Positions 1 through 13,850 of a stretch of DNA of 64,000 nucleotides are shown in pieces. Source of the DNA: Actinomyces sp. zg-332 (GTDB lineage Bacteria > Actinomycetota > Actinomycetes > Actinomycetales > Actinomycetaceae). A program made the translations under genes and the position numbers. Numbering within the stretch: position 1 is the first letter of the stretch; every line of letters starts with the position of its first letter. Location: contig NZ_CP064951.1 in the NCBI RefSeq assembly GCF_011751945.2, positions 186,001-250,000 of the forward strand, in the 5' to 3' direction. The notes beneath the pieces are model-generated. The model worked only from the letters and a program-made list of their open reading frames with translations. It made no database searches and had not been told where the DNA came from.

Positions 1-3000
1 CCTTAACGAATCTTGTAGAAAACCCTTCAAGGCAGGGACCTGACTGGCCTCGTAGTTGGAAAAATGGTTACACTCATTGGTTGAGTGTTCGTATGGTTAA
101 TAAACCATTTGATGAAACACAAACTGTTACTGCTCGTTATATTGTTGATGCAGGTTTGCCAACTGAAAGAGAACTTACTCCGCGTGAAGTTAAGTTTGCT
201 GTAAGAGCGAATTACTTTTCTCCAGGTGGTGGATTTGAGGCTTGGAAAGATAATTTAAATGGTGGCGGTTCATACCCTATAAATTATGATATAAGTGAAG
301 GTAATTACTCTATTACGGGTGATACTATATCGGATAGACGATATGATCAAACTGAAAATGGTTTATACTACCGTGTATATATGCGTGCAAATAATAATGG
401 TTCAGCCTTTGATAACCCCGAAAATGGTAAAGTAACTGCCCTTTATAAGATTGAAGATATTCGATCAAGTCTTGATAATGATAAGAGAACTAGTTACAAG
501 TCATTCCAGTTTAAAGGAATAAATGGACATGGAAATATAAATTCTTTCTCAGAAGAGAGAAGAACGCAAATTCAACAAGAACTAGTTGATTCCATCAATA
601 ATACTCCTAACGTTTTGTATGGTGTTAAAGATGATGGAACAAAGGTAGAACTTGCTAAAAATGTTCAACTGGAACAGAAAATAGATATTAATGATCCTAA
701 AGCTGAATATGCAAAACTACTTCTAGAATTTAGTAAGCCTATTGTTCTCAATAACATGGTTCTCACTTATAATATTGGGTTAGCTCCTACTGCCGATGAA
801 ATTCAAAAATTTAAAGACCATGTGTACACAGATCGACAAGAATATCGTGGTAAAGCTAATTTCTTAATTCGAACAAGTGAAACAGTTACCGATGATGAAT
901 CGCAGGCTAAATGGCATAATACAAACGATACTTATGCATATACAAGCCTAGAACCAATTTCACCTAAAGCAGTTATAAATGGTGCTTCTTCAAATGAGCT
1001 TAGAGTGACGTATTCAAAGCAAGGTGCTACCTTTACATATTGGTCCCAAGCCCAATTGTCAACTGACTATGGTCTATGGGGTGCGATGGGTAGCCAGCCT
1101 ATTAAAAATGCTAAGTTAATACAGTTAATTCCTGAAGGTTTCAACTATGTTCGTAAACATAGTCAATATTGGTACGGTAAAAATATTGAAGAGCCTGAAG
1201 TAATAAAAAATTACAAGAATACGGGTAAAACAGCTGTAATCTATACCATCCCTGAGATGATTCCAAACAATTCTAACTTAAGGGCAATAGGGATTAGAAC
1301 AACACTTGAAGCTACTCCGTATGCTAAGCGTGGTGCAAATAATCCAATTGAAACATACTTTATGTATGATAAGAATGATATTATTACAGAATATCAATCA
1401 TGGATGAAAACTAATGACTCATTAGACATCGATAATGATGGTGACAGAGAAGAACGCGTACTTGTACACAGAGCAAATGTTAACTATGTTCCACCTTTGG
1501 AATTAATCGTTAAGAAAGAAGTTGGGTATGATACTTCTGCTTTCGGTCTATCTACCACAGGTGACTTAGGATACAACTTCTTCTATCGTGTAAATATTTT
1601 CAACAACACAATTGGTGAAGTAAATAGTGTACATGTAATTGACGTTTTACCTTATAAAGGTGACCACGCTATTGTTCCTAACGATTCTGGGCAATATTTA
1701 CAACGTAATTCTAAGTTTGCTACTCCGCTCTCTGCAAGTATTGAATCAGTACCTGAAAATGCTACTGTTTTGCAACGCTTTAACATTCTATACAAACTAG
1801 CTCCGCAAGGTGATGATTTAGCAAGCGTTACAGATGGTGGATGGGTTCCTGCTGACCAAGTTAGCGATTTTAGCCAAGTAAAGAGCTTTAAGCTAGAACT
1901 AAAGTCAGGTTCAACTATTGCTTCGAAGGAAGAAGTTAACCTTATAGTTCCAAGCAAGATTCCATATGATACTTCGTTGACTCCAGGAGAATGTGCTATA
2001 AACTCTGCGGCTGTTTCAACTGATGGAACAATCTTCTCTGAAGGTAACCAAGTTTGTGCCACATACACAAAGTACAAAGTTGATGGTGTATTCTTCAAAG
2101 ATTTAAATAAAGATGGTATTAAAGGTGATACAGAAGATCCTGTAGCTGGTAGAAAAGTTGAGTTAATTGATGCTGAAACAGGAAATGTTGCACTAGACTT
2201 CAATAATCAGCCAATACCATCAGTTACAACAGATGCTGAAGGTAAATACCATTTCGAAGTCTACAAGCGTGGTAGTTATAAAATACGTTTCACTAAAGCA
2301 GATGATGAAGAATATTCTGCTGAAAGTAATAGAAAATTCAATGGTAACAATGTTACGGATACAGCCGATAACGAAGGTACTACATACGACTTTACTTTGA
2401 ACCCAGCAGCAGATTCAGCTATTTTGAACGCTGGTATTATTGCTGATAAGCGTAACGTAAAGGTTCTTAAAGTATCTTCCGAACTAGACGAACAAGGAAA
2501 TAATATTCCTCTATCTGGTGTTCCATTTGAGTTGAAGAGCAATACAGATGAATCAATTAAGTTTGAAGGTACGACAGATAGCTCAGGTAATATTGTGTTC
2601 CCTAACGTTTTGTTTGGTGAATACACATTGACTGAAAAATCTGTACCAGAAGGCTACCAAGCAAATTCTCTAACTCGTGTTGTAAACGTAAACGGTGACC
2701 CACTAGAGGTAATTAAAGTTGTCAATGATGCAATTATTCGAGACGTAAAACTCAAGAAAGTAGATGCTGACGATAATAATCTTCCTTTAGAAGGTGTTAA
2801 GTTCGGATTATTCAAGGGCGATGCTTCAACTGCTGAGTACGAAGCAACTACTGGTACCGATGGTGTTGCAACCTTTAGTAACGTGAAGTATGGAGAATAC
2901 AAGTTGAAAGAAATTTCAACAATTAAAGGTTATGCTCTAAATACTTCAATAAATAAGACTGTAAGCGTTCGTGAAAATGGTGATGCCTTAGATTTAGGAA

Positions 3001-5831
3001 CGATTACTAACTCTAAGATCAAGGGCAGCATAGTTGTTACTAAGTCTGATAGTGATGACGAGAATGTCAAGCTTGAGGGTGTTGTGTTTGCTTTGAAGAA
3101 GGGTGAGAACGAGGTTGCGACCGCTACAACTAACGATCAGGGTGTTGCTACTTTCAACAATGTTGTTTACGGTGAGTATACTTTGGCTGAGAAGACTCCT
3201 CTTGAAGGATATTTGCCATCTACTCGTACTGAGACAGTAAATATTGATTCTGATGGTAAGAGTGTTGCTTTTGCTGATTGGAAGAATACTAAGATTAAGG
3301 GAAATATTAGTTTGAGCAAGGTTGATGCTGATTCTAATGAACCTCTTGCTGGTGTTGTATTTGCTTTGAAGCAAGGTGACAAGGAGATAACTACTGCAAC
3401 TACTGGTCAAGATGGTAGTGCAGTGTTTAGTAATGTTGCCTATGGTGATTACACTGTTGTTGAAAAAACAGCTCTAGTTTCACACGTCTTGGATACTACT
3501 ACGGTTCATCCAGTAAGTATTCGTGAAAATGGTACAACAGTCGCATTAACGCAAGCACCTATAACTAACGTTATGAAGAAGGCTCCTGTTGTTTTGACTA
3601 AGACTGATGTCGATAGTGGTGAACCTTTGGCTGGTGTCAAGTTTGAGTTGCGTAAGGGTAATGAGGTAGTTGCTTCTAAGGTTACTGATGTTGAGGGTAA
3701 GGTTACTTTTGCTGATGTTGCCTATGGTGACTATACCTTGGTTGAGACTGAGACTGTTGCTTCACACGTTTTGGATCCTACTCCTATTGCTGTTCAGGTT
3801 CGTGAGAATGGTGTGACTGTAAATAAGAGTGCTACTAACGTTATGAAGAAGGCTCCTGTTGTTTTGACTAAGACTGATGTCGATAGTGGTAAGCCTTTGC
3901 AAGGAGTTACTTACGAACTACGCCAGAACGGTGAGGTACTTGCCTCTAAGGTTACTGATGCTGAGGGTAAGGTTACTTTTGCTAGTGTTCCTTATGGTGA
4001 TTACACTCTAGTTGAGGTTCAAGCTCCAGAGTCTTATGTTTTGGATCCTACTCCTATTGCTGTTCAGGTTCGTGAGAATGGTGTGACTGTAAATAAGAGT
4101 GCTACTAACGTTATGAAGAAGGCTCCTGTTGTTTTGACTAAGACAGATGTCGATACACACGAACCTTTGCAGGGTGTTACTTATGAACTTCGTAAGGGTA
4201 ATGAAGTAGTTGGTACTCGCGTTACTGATGTTGAGGGTAAGGTTACTTTTGCTAGTGTTCCTTATGGTGATTACACTCTAGTTGAAACAGCAACATTAGT
4301 TTCACACGTTTTGGACTCTACTCCTATTGCTGTTCAGGTTCGTGAGAATGGTGTGACTGTAAATAAGAGTGCTACTAACGTTATGAAGAAGGCTCCTGTT
4401 GTTTTGACTAAGACAGATGCTGATACACACGAACCTTTGCAAGGCGTTACCTACGAACTACGTAAAGGAAACGATGTAGTTGCTTCTAAGGTTACTGATG
4501 TTGAGGGTAAGGTTACTTTTGCTAGTGTTCCTTATGGTGATTACACTCTAGTTGAAACAGCAACATTAGTTTCACACGTTTTGGACTCTACACCAGTTTC
4601 TGTTCAGGTTCGTGAAAACGGAGTACAAGTTGATAAAGAGGCAACAAACGTTGCCAAGAAGTCAACCATTGTTGTCACGAAGAAGGATAAAGAACTAGGT
4701 GCTGAACTTGCTGGAATTACGTTTGAATTGCGTGATAAAGACGGCAATCGTGTAGATAGTGATAAGACTAACGAACAAGGTAAAGTTACATTCAGTAACA
4801 TTCGCTATGGTGATTACACGGTTGTTGAAACTGAAACTATAGATTCACACGTTTTGGACTCTACACCAGTTTCTGTTCAGGTTCGTGAAGACGGTGCAGT
4901 AATTGAAAAAGAAATAACAAATGTAGTAAAGAAATCTACAATAGTTCTTACAAAGACAGACAAAGACAGCGGTCAACCTTTGGCTGGTGTTAAGTATGAG
5001 TTGCGTCGTCCACACAATCAGAGTGTTCCAAGTTTATTCTATGGTGATTTAGTAAGAATTGTTGATCCTTCAGCATCCCTTCCTAATGAAGATAGTTCAG
5101 CTTCAGCTCCTGTTTCAGCAGTGAGCGATAGTGACTCGCCATCAACAGAGGCAAATACCACAGATTCAGACAACACAGATTCAAGTACTACAGGATCAAA
5201 CAGTGATGAAAACTCTTCAACGCAGCCTGTGGACTACGATGTTATTGCAACAGCAGTTACAGACTCTGAAGGTAAAGTCAGCTTTGCCGATGTTCCTTAC
5301 GGAGACTATGAATTGGTTGAGACTCAGACCCTAGAGGAATATGTTTTGGATTCGACACCTATAAGTGTTGAGGTTCGTGAAGACGGTCAGACTATTCAAA
5401 AGAGTGCTACCAACGTTATGAAGAAGTCAAAGATTGTTTTGACTAAGACTGATAAGGGCAGTGGCGAGCCTTTGGCTGGTGTAACATTTGAGTTGCGTGC
5501 TAAGGCTAATGGTCGTGTTGTTGGAACTAGTGTTACTGATGCTCAGGGTAAGGTTACTTTTGCTGATGTTCCTTATGGTGACTATGAGTTAGTTGAGACT
5601 AAAGCTAAAGCTGGTTACGTTTTGGATTCGACACCTATAAGTGTTGAGGTTCGTGAAGACGGTCAGACTATTCAAAAGAGTATGAGTAATGTTAAGAAGC
5701 CTGTTGTTCTTCGTAAACTACCTGCTACTGGTGTCGATGAGGGACTGTTTACTGGCTTAGTAACATTATTGTTTGCCGGATGTGTCTTTGGTCTTGTTAG
5801 TCGAAAAGGACGTAATAGCAGCCAAAAGTAA
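1..5831 (+). CDS. Giant LPXTG-anchored surface protein with SpaA/Cna_B repeats (5' end outside window)
   Basis: The frame is open from base 3, so the gene starts outside the window; the first in-window start-like codon (TTG at 81) is internal. About 1,940 residues are visible. The first ~2 kb has no domain I can name, apart from a DUF11-like stretch near 1495-1960. An SdrD_B-like module with a DLNKDGIKGD calcium-type motif lies near 2071-2440. Eleven SpaA-type prealbumin modules follow (2455-5690), each opening with a KTD-like lysine segment and closing with a YxLVE-type glutamate, as in modules that form Lys-Asn isopeptide bonds. The C-terminus has LPATG (5718-5732), a hydrophobic segment and a basic tail, so it is a sortase substrate. 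By family it should be a cell-wall adhesin or fibrillar stalk. A strong terminator follows the stop. No sortase gene is nearby. Confidence 0.93.
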   Translation, partial: LTNLVENPSRQGPDWPRSWKNGYTHWLSVRMVNKPFDETQTVTARYIVDAGLPTERELTPREVKFAVRANYFSPGGGFEAWKDNLNGGGSYPINYDISEGNYSITGDTISDRRYDQTENGLYYRVYMRANNNGSAFDNPENGKVTALYKIEDIRSSLDNDKRTSYKSFQFKGINGHGNINSFSEERRTQIQQELVDSINNTPNVLYGVKDDGTKVELAKNVQLEQKIDINDPKAEYAKLLLEFSKPIVLNNMVLTYNIGLAPTADEIQKFKDHVYTDRQEYRGKANFLIRTSETVTDDESQAKWHNTNDTYAYTSLEPISPKAVINGASSNELRVTYSKQGATFTYWSQAQLSTDYGLWGAMGSQPIKNAKLIQLIPEGFNYVRKHSQYWYGKNIEEPEVIKNYKNTGKTAVIYTIPEMIPNNSNLRAIGIRTTLEATPYAKRGANNPIETYFMYDKNDIITEYQSWMKTNDSLDIDNDGDREERVLVHRANVNYVPPLELIVKKEVGYDTSAFGLSTTGDLGYNFFYRVNIFNNTIGEVNSVHVIDVLPYKGDHAIVPNDSGQYLQRNSKFATPLSASIESVPENATVLQRFNILYKLAPQGDDLASVTDGGWVPADQVSDFSQVKSFKLELKSGSTIASKEEVNLIVPSKIPYDTSLTPGECAINSAAVSTDGTIFSEGNQVCATYTKYKVDGVFFKDLNKDGIKGDTEDPVAGRKVELIDAETGNVALDFNNQPIPSVTTDAEGKYHFEVYKRGSYKIRFTKADDEEYSAESNRKFNGNNVTDTADNEGTTYDFTLNPAADSAILNAGIIADKRNVKVLKVSSELDEQGNNIPLSGVPFELKSNTDESIKFEGTTDSSGNIVFPNVLFGEYTLTEKSVPEGYQANSLTRVVNVNGDPLEVIKVVNDAIIRDVKLKKVDADDNNLPLEGVKFGLFKGDASTAEYEATTGTDGVATFSNVKYGEYKLKEISTIKGYALNTSINKTVSVRENGDALDLGTITNSKIKGSIVVTKSDSDDENVKLEGVVFALKKGENEVATATTNDQGVATFNNVVYGEYTLAEKTPLEGYLPSTRTETVNIDSDGKSVAFADWKNTKIKGNISLSKVDADSNEPLAGVVFALKQGDKEITTATTGQDGSAVFSNVAYGDYTVVEKTALVSHVLDTTTVHPVSIRENGTTVALTQAPITNVMKKAPVVLTKTDVDSGEPLAGVKFELRKGNEVVASKVTDVEGKVTFADVAYGDYTLVETETVASHVLDPTPIAVQVRENGVTVNKSATNVMKKAPVVLTKTDVDSGKPLQGVTYELRQNGEVLASKVTDAEGKVTFASVPYGDYTLVEVQAPESYVLDPTPIAVQVRENGVTVNKSATNVMKKAPVVLTKTDVDTHEPLQGVTYELRKGNEVVGTRVTDVEGKVTFASVPYGDYTLVETATLVSHVLDSTPIAVQVRENGVTVNKSATNVMKKAPVVLTKTDADTHEPLQGVTYELRKGNDVVASKVTDVEGKVTFASVPYGDYTLVETATLVSHVLDSTPVSVQVRENGVQVDKEATNVAKKSTIVVTKKDKELGAELAGITFELRDKDGNRVDSDKTNEQGKVTFSNIRYGDYTVVETETIDSHVLDSTPVSVQVREDGAVIEKEITNVVKKSTIVLTKTDKDSGQPLAGVKYELRRPHNQSVPSLFYGDLVRIVDPSASLPNEDSSASAPVSAVSDSDSPSTEANTTDSDNTDSSTTGSNSDENSSTQPVDYDVIATAVTDSEGKVSFADVPYGDYELVETQTLEEYVLDSTPISVEVREDGQTIQKSATNVMKKSKIVLTKTDKGSGEPLAGVTFELRAKANGRVVGTSVTDAQGKVTFADVPYGDYELVETKAKAGYVLDSTPISVEVREDGQTIQKSMSNVKKPVVLRKLPATGVDEGLFTGLVTLLFAGCVFGLVSRKGRNSSQK
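3570..4650 (+). repeat. 270-bp tandem repeats encoding SpaA modules 6-9
   Basis: The segment encoding NVMKKAPVVLTK recurs near 3570, 3840, 4110 and 4380, exactly 270 bp (90 codons) apart, and a diverged copy starts at 4650. Stretches of about 90-100 bp spanning the end of one module and the start of the next are nearly identical between copies, while module interiors differ. This is the pattern left by recent duplication and gene conversion. Flanking modules are homologous but more diverged. Confidence 0.92.
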
Positions 5832-5880
5832 ACATTAAAAAAACCTACTCCTAAATATCGAGGTATAGGTATTTAGCATA

Positions 5881-5925
5881 AAAAGTGCTGGTTATCAGAT
5901 TTGGTAGCCAGCACTTTTATTTTTA
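5881..5925 (+). terminator. Intrinsic terminator after the giant surface protein gene
   Basis: A hairpin with arms 5881-5894 and 5905-5918 (core AAAAGTGCTGG / CCAGCACTTTT) is followed by ATTTTTAT. It sits 50 bp after the stop and separates this gene from the rRNA operon. Confidence 0.85.
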
Positions 5926-6271
5926 TGGAAGAGGTTTGGTGTTGTTTGGTGTGACACGCCCGGGTGTTTGTTGTGTTGTGTTGTGTGTGGTTGGGGGTGT
6001 ATAGTTTTTGTCTGTTGCTTTGATGCTTTTTGTGTCAGGGTTTGTGTTTTTCCTGGTTTGTTTTCGGGGCTTCTGCTTTTTTTTGGTGGGGGTTTTGGGC
6101 TTTCTTGGGTTTTGTTGTTTGTGAACTGAACAGTGTGTCTTTTATTTTTGTGATGCCATTTATTTTTTTGATGATGCTGAGTGCTCTTTTTTGGGTGTTT
6201 GGTGTTGTTTTTTTGTTTTTTGCTTTTATTGGGCTTTTTGTTCAAGGGCTGAATTTGTTTTTTGTTTGGTT
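5926..6271 (+). promoter_or_regulatory. rRNA operon promoter and leader region, strongly G/T-biased
   Basis: No credible gene is present; frames that look open on either strand result from the biased composition. The plus strand is almost only G and T. A possible promoter is TTGTGT (5976-5981), 18 bp, TATAGT (6000-6005); this is a guess. A boxA-like antitermination element lies at 6114-6139 and is echoed in the 16S-23S spacer. Confidence 0.55.
6114..6139 (+). promoter_or_regulatory. boxA-like antitermination element in the rRNA leader
   Basis: The segment TGTTTGTGAACTGAACAGTG resembles the boxA region of actinobacterial, especially mycobacterial, rrn leaders. There, Nus factors load to prevent premature termination. 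A related copy (TGTTTGTGAACTGTATAGTG) lies in the spacer at 8110-8130, as expected for a boxA set repeated ahead of 23S. Confidence 0.6.
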
Positions 6272-11339
<5,068 letters not shown>

Positions 11340-11459
11340 ACATGTAAACAAAAAAATTTTTTTTTGGGATTGTATGTATTGTTTTCTGACAAAGTGTTTT
11401 GGTGTTCGCGTTTTACTATATGGTTCATGACCAACCCGTCGGGGTGTGGTTTGATAGGT

Positions 11460-11579
11460 TTTTGCGGTGGTCATAGCGTGGGAGTTACGCCCGGTACCAT
11501 TCCGAACCCGGTAGCTAAGGCCTGCAGCGCTGATGGTACTGCACTCGTGGGGGTGTGGGAGAGTAAGTCACTGCCGCAA
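11460..11579 (+). rRNA. rrf: 5S ribosomal RNA
   Basis: A 5S rRNA of about 118-120 nt. The ends TTGCGG and CCGCAA pair to form helix I. The core CCATTCCGAACCCGG and the GATGGTACTGCACTCGTGGG segment match actinobacterial 5S. Last gene of the operon, about 120 bp after 23S. Confidence 0.95.
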
Positions 11580-11598
11580 TAAAAAACTGTTTGTTTTG

Positions 11599-11660
11599 TT
11601 TAGGGGTTAGGACAGGGAAACATGAGAAAGTGTTTCTTGTCCTAGCCCCTAAAGTATTTT
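11599..11660 (+). terminator. Terminator of the rRNA operon
   Basis: A long hairpin with arms 11599-11621 and 11631-11652 (TTAGGGGTTAGGACA against TGTCCTAGCCCCTAA) starts 20 bp after 5S. A T-rich stretch follows after a few bases. Confidence 0.88.
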
Positions 11661-11780
11661 AAACACAAAAAACATTCTTTGATTCTTGTTTCTCTTTTAT
11701 ACTACTACTATTGTTGTTGGTTAGTATTCCTTTTATTGCTTTCTCTTCTTATTTTTTTAAACACAAACATTTTTTGTTCA

Positions 11781-11935
11781 GGGGTATGCGTGTAGAGGGT
11801 ATGAGTTCCCACGTATGAAACCCCTTGTGAAGGTAGGGGTAAGGAGTGGTGTAAAACCTGCGGATTAGTGTGCGGTTACATATAGGGTTTGTGTAAACCT
11901 TTCGGTGTGAGGGCCTACTCGTGATTGTGGGTATA
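11781..11935 (+). ncRNA. Candidate structured RNA downstream of 5S
   Basis: About 50% G+C (75 of 150 bases counted) in a much more AT-rich neighbourhood. The first hairpin pairs GGGGT-ATGCGTG (11781-11792) with CACGTAT-GAA-ACCCC (11810-11824). Further small hairpins are AACC...GGTT around 11855-11877 and GGTTT-GTGT-AAACC near 11886-11899. CCCAC (11808-11812) could alternatively pair with GTGGG (11927-11931). There is no open frame. I see none of the conserved cores of RNase P RNA, tmRNA or SRP RNA. Strand and ends are uncertain. Confidence 0.35.
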
Positions 11936-12485
11936 GTATATTTTTATAAAAGAACATGTTTATTATGGAATGTGTTTTGGATGCTTTATAGGTGGGTTTA
12001 TACGTACTTTTCCTATAATTTTCTTATTCGTTCTTATTTTTTGATACCACAAAAATTTTTTTTTCTTCCTATTCACCCACCCCTTTGTTTTTTTGTGTAA
12101 TAGGTAAGTAGTAGCTATGTTATAAGAGAACATACTTACTGTAAGGAAGTGTTTAATAGTCTATTCTTTTTCGTTTATTTCCCACACCATTTTTTCTAAC
12201 AAAAAAATCTAAGACCGGAGTACTATTACTAACAAAAACACAACACATACAAACAATGTCCTACATGCCTAAAAATTTACTCTTATTACTCTTCTTTTCT
12301 AGTTACTTACTGTTTCCCTATAAAACATAGTTTTATTACACATTATCAAAGTACTTCACAAAAAAAGGAATCAGAAGATGATACTTACTTGAATGTTCCC
12401 ATACCGTAACTACCCCGTTGTAAAACATTTAAATATTAGGAGACAACAATAAAAAGCTTAATAAGTAAAATTCTGGAGGAGAAGT

Positions 12486-12548
12486 ATGGAAATTTTTAAA
12501 CTTTCGTTACTCCTAAATATTTTTAAAAGAGACAACTATAAACCATAG
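12486..12548 (+). CDS. Possible 20-residue peptide with a strong ribosome-binding site
   Basis: ATG at 12486 is preceded by GGAGGA (12475-12480) at ideal spacing. The frame encodes MEIFKLSLLLNIFKRDNYKP and stops at 12548. It has a short hydrophobic stretch between charged ends, like many small membrane or signalling peptides. It lies in a gene desert just after one copy of a repeated ~30-bp element. The good Shine-Dalgarno is the only real support; the frame could arise by chance. Confidence 0.22.
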   Translation: MEIFKLSLLLNIFKRDNYKP

Positions 12549-12860
12549 TTTTTACATGCATTCACTCTAACCAGCACCACTTCATATAGAACATAAGAAT
12601 AAAAACAAAACTACGGGACAAAAAGAAGGAAAATGAAAACATACCATTCCATCCTTTGCTACATAATTTTTTGTTCAACCAACCCAAACACCACACAAAA
12701 ATATACCCAAAACACAAAGCCTTCACACAATAGGACAACAACAAAAAGCTTACCGAGTAAAAAATAGAGCCATGGTTTATCTTACCCATTTTTCTTATTA
12801 TCTCTTTCTCGCCCATCCTTAAGTAGCTAGTCTTTTTTGTCACTACTTTTCTATTCCACA

Positions 12861-12888
12861 TAACTAACTAACTAACTAACTAACTAAC
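12861..12888 (+). repeat. (TAAC)7 tetranucleotide tract
   Basis: Seven perfect tandem copies of TAAC (28 bp). Such a tract can slip during replication. It lies in noncoding DNA between the rRNA operon and a surface protein gene, 960 bp upstream of that gene. Confidence 0.95.
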
Positions 12889-13850
12889 GTATAAAAGAAC
12901 GAGGAACACGGATTATAATTTTGCTCTAGTTTTAACTTTTGCTTTTAGACCACATACTTCACATATGGGCGAACAATTAGCCATACCGAAAGAAAATACC
13001 CTACGTAACCACTACACTAAAAGAATCATTACAACACTACAAACAATTCGCTATACATAAACATAAACACTCACCACACCCACAAATATTCATTACACTA
13101 CAAAAAACTAAACTATACAGAGATGAAGAAATAATCGTATGCTTTTAAACCACACAAAAATCTATATAAATAGATAACAAAGACCAATTATTACCTTGCT
13201 AACTTTCATTCTACCAATATTTTTCCTCCCAAATGTCTGCCTCTTTATAAAATAAACAAGACACAACACGTAAAAACCACCACACACATAACTAGAAGAA
13301 AATCTGAAAGCATGATGTTATATTTTCTTCTCTCATATTTTAAAAACCACATATCTCCACTCCTAAAAGGGAGGGTATGAATGCCTATCCTAATACACAA
13401 AAACCCAAACAATAATCATAAACCAATACAAATACTTTTCTACAACAATCCGTAAAACGCCAAGATATCAATCCAAAAACATCGATATTAATAACATACG
13501 TACATTATCATAAAATTACCATACTGAGCTTTTCTGTATTCCTTCTCTGGTAAAACGGAATTAATTTTTTGCCTCAACACGAGTAATAATATACGTTATA
13601 AATGCTTTATTGTAAGACTAGTATCGAACCTCTTAAAAAATAAAACACATAAAATATAACGAAATAATTAAGAAAATGTAATTCATCAAAAATATTATTA
13701 AAAAAATTACTTATTGTTTTATATATGATAAAATTTTGTTACATATATTTAGACAGAAAACATAGATAATAAATCTTATTTATGTATAAGTCTGACATTG
13801 ACTTTTAAGTGCTGTTATATGAATAGTCAGTGAACTCAATAAGGTTGAAA

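Larger units (their letters stand above)
11661..13850. other. 2.2-kb gene-poor AT-rich region
   Basis: No convincing protein of normal size is encoded. It holds a G+C-rich stretch with RNA-like hairpins (11781-11935), two imperfect copies of a ~30-bp element (12439 and 12730), a (TAAC)7 tract (12861-12888), and a few tiny frames with ribosome-binding sites. From about 12180 to 13600 the plus strand is A/C-rich, opposite to the G/T-rich rRNA spacers just upstream. The last ~150 bp should contain the promoter of the next surface protein gene. Confidence 0.6.

Noticed and set aside
3570-4650. CRISPR-like regular repeats
   Set aside because: The repeats are coding, 270 bp long and in frame; there are no short repeat-spacer units and no cas genes in the window.
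12562-12861. 99-residue hydrophobic minus-strand frame next to the (TAAC)7 tract
   Set aside because: No ribosome-binding site; content follows the local A/C-rich composition. It cannot be separated from chance.
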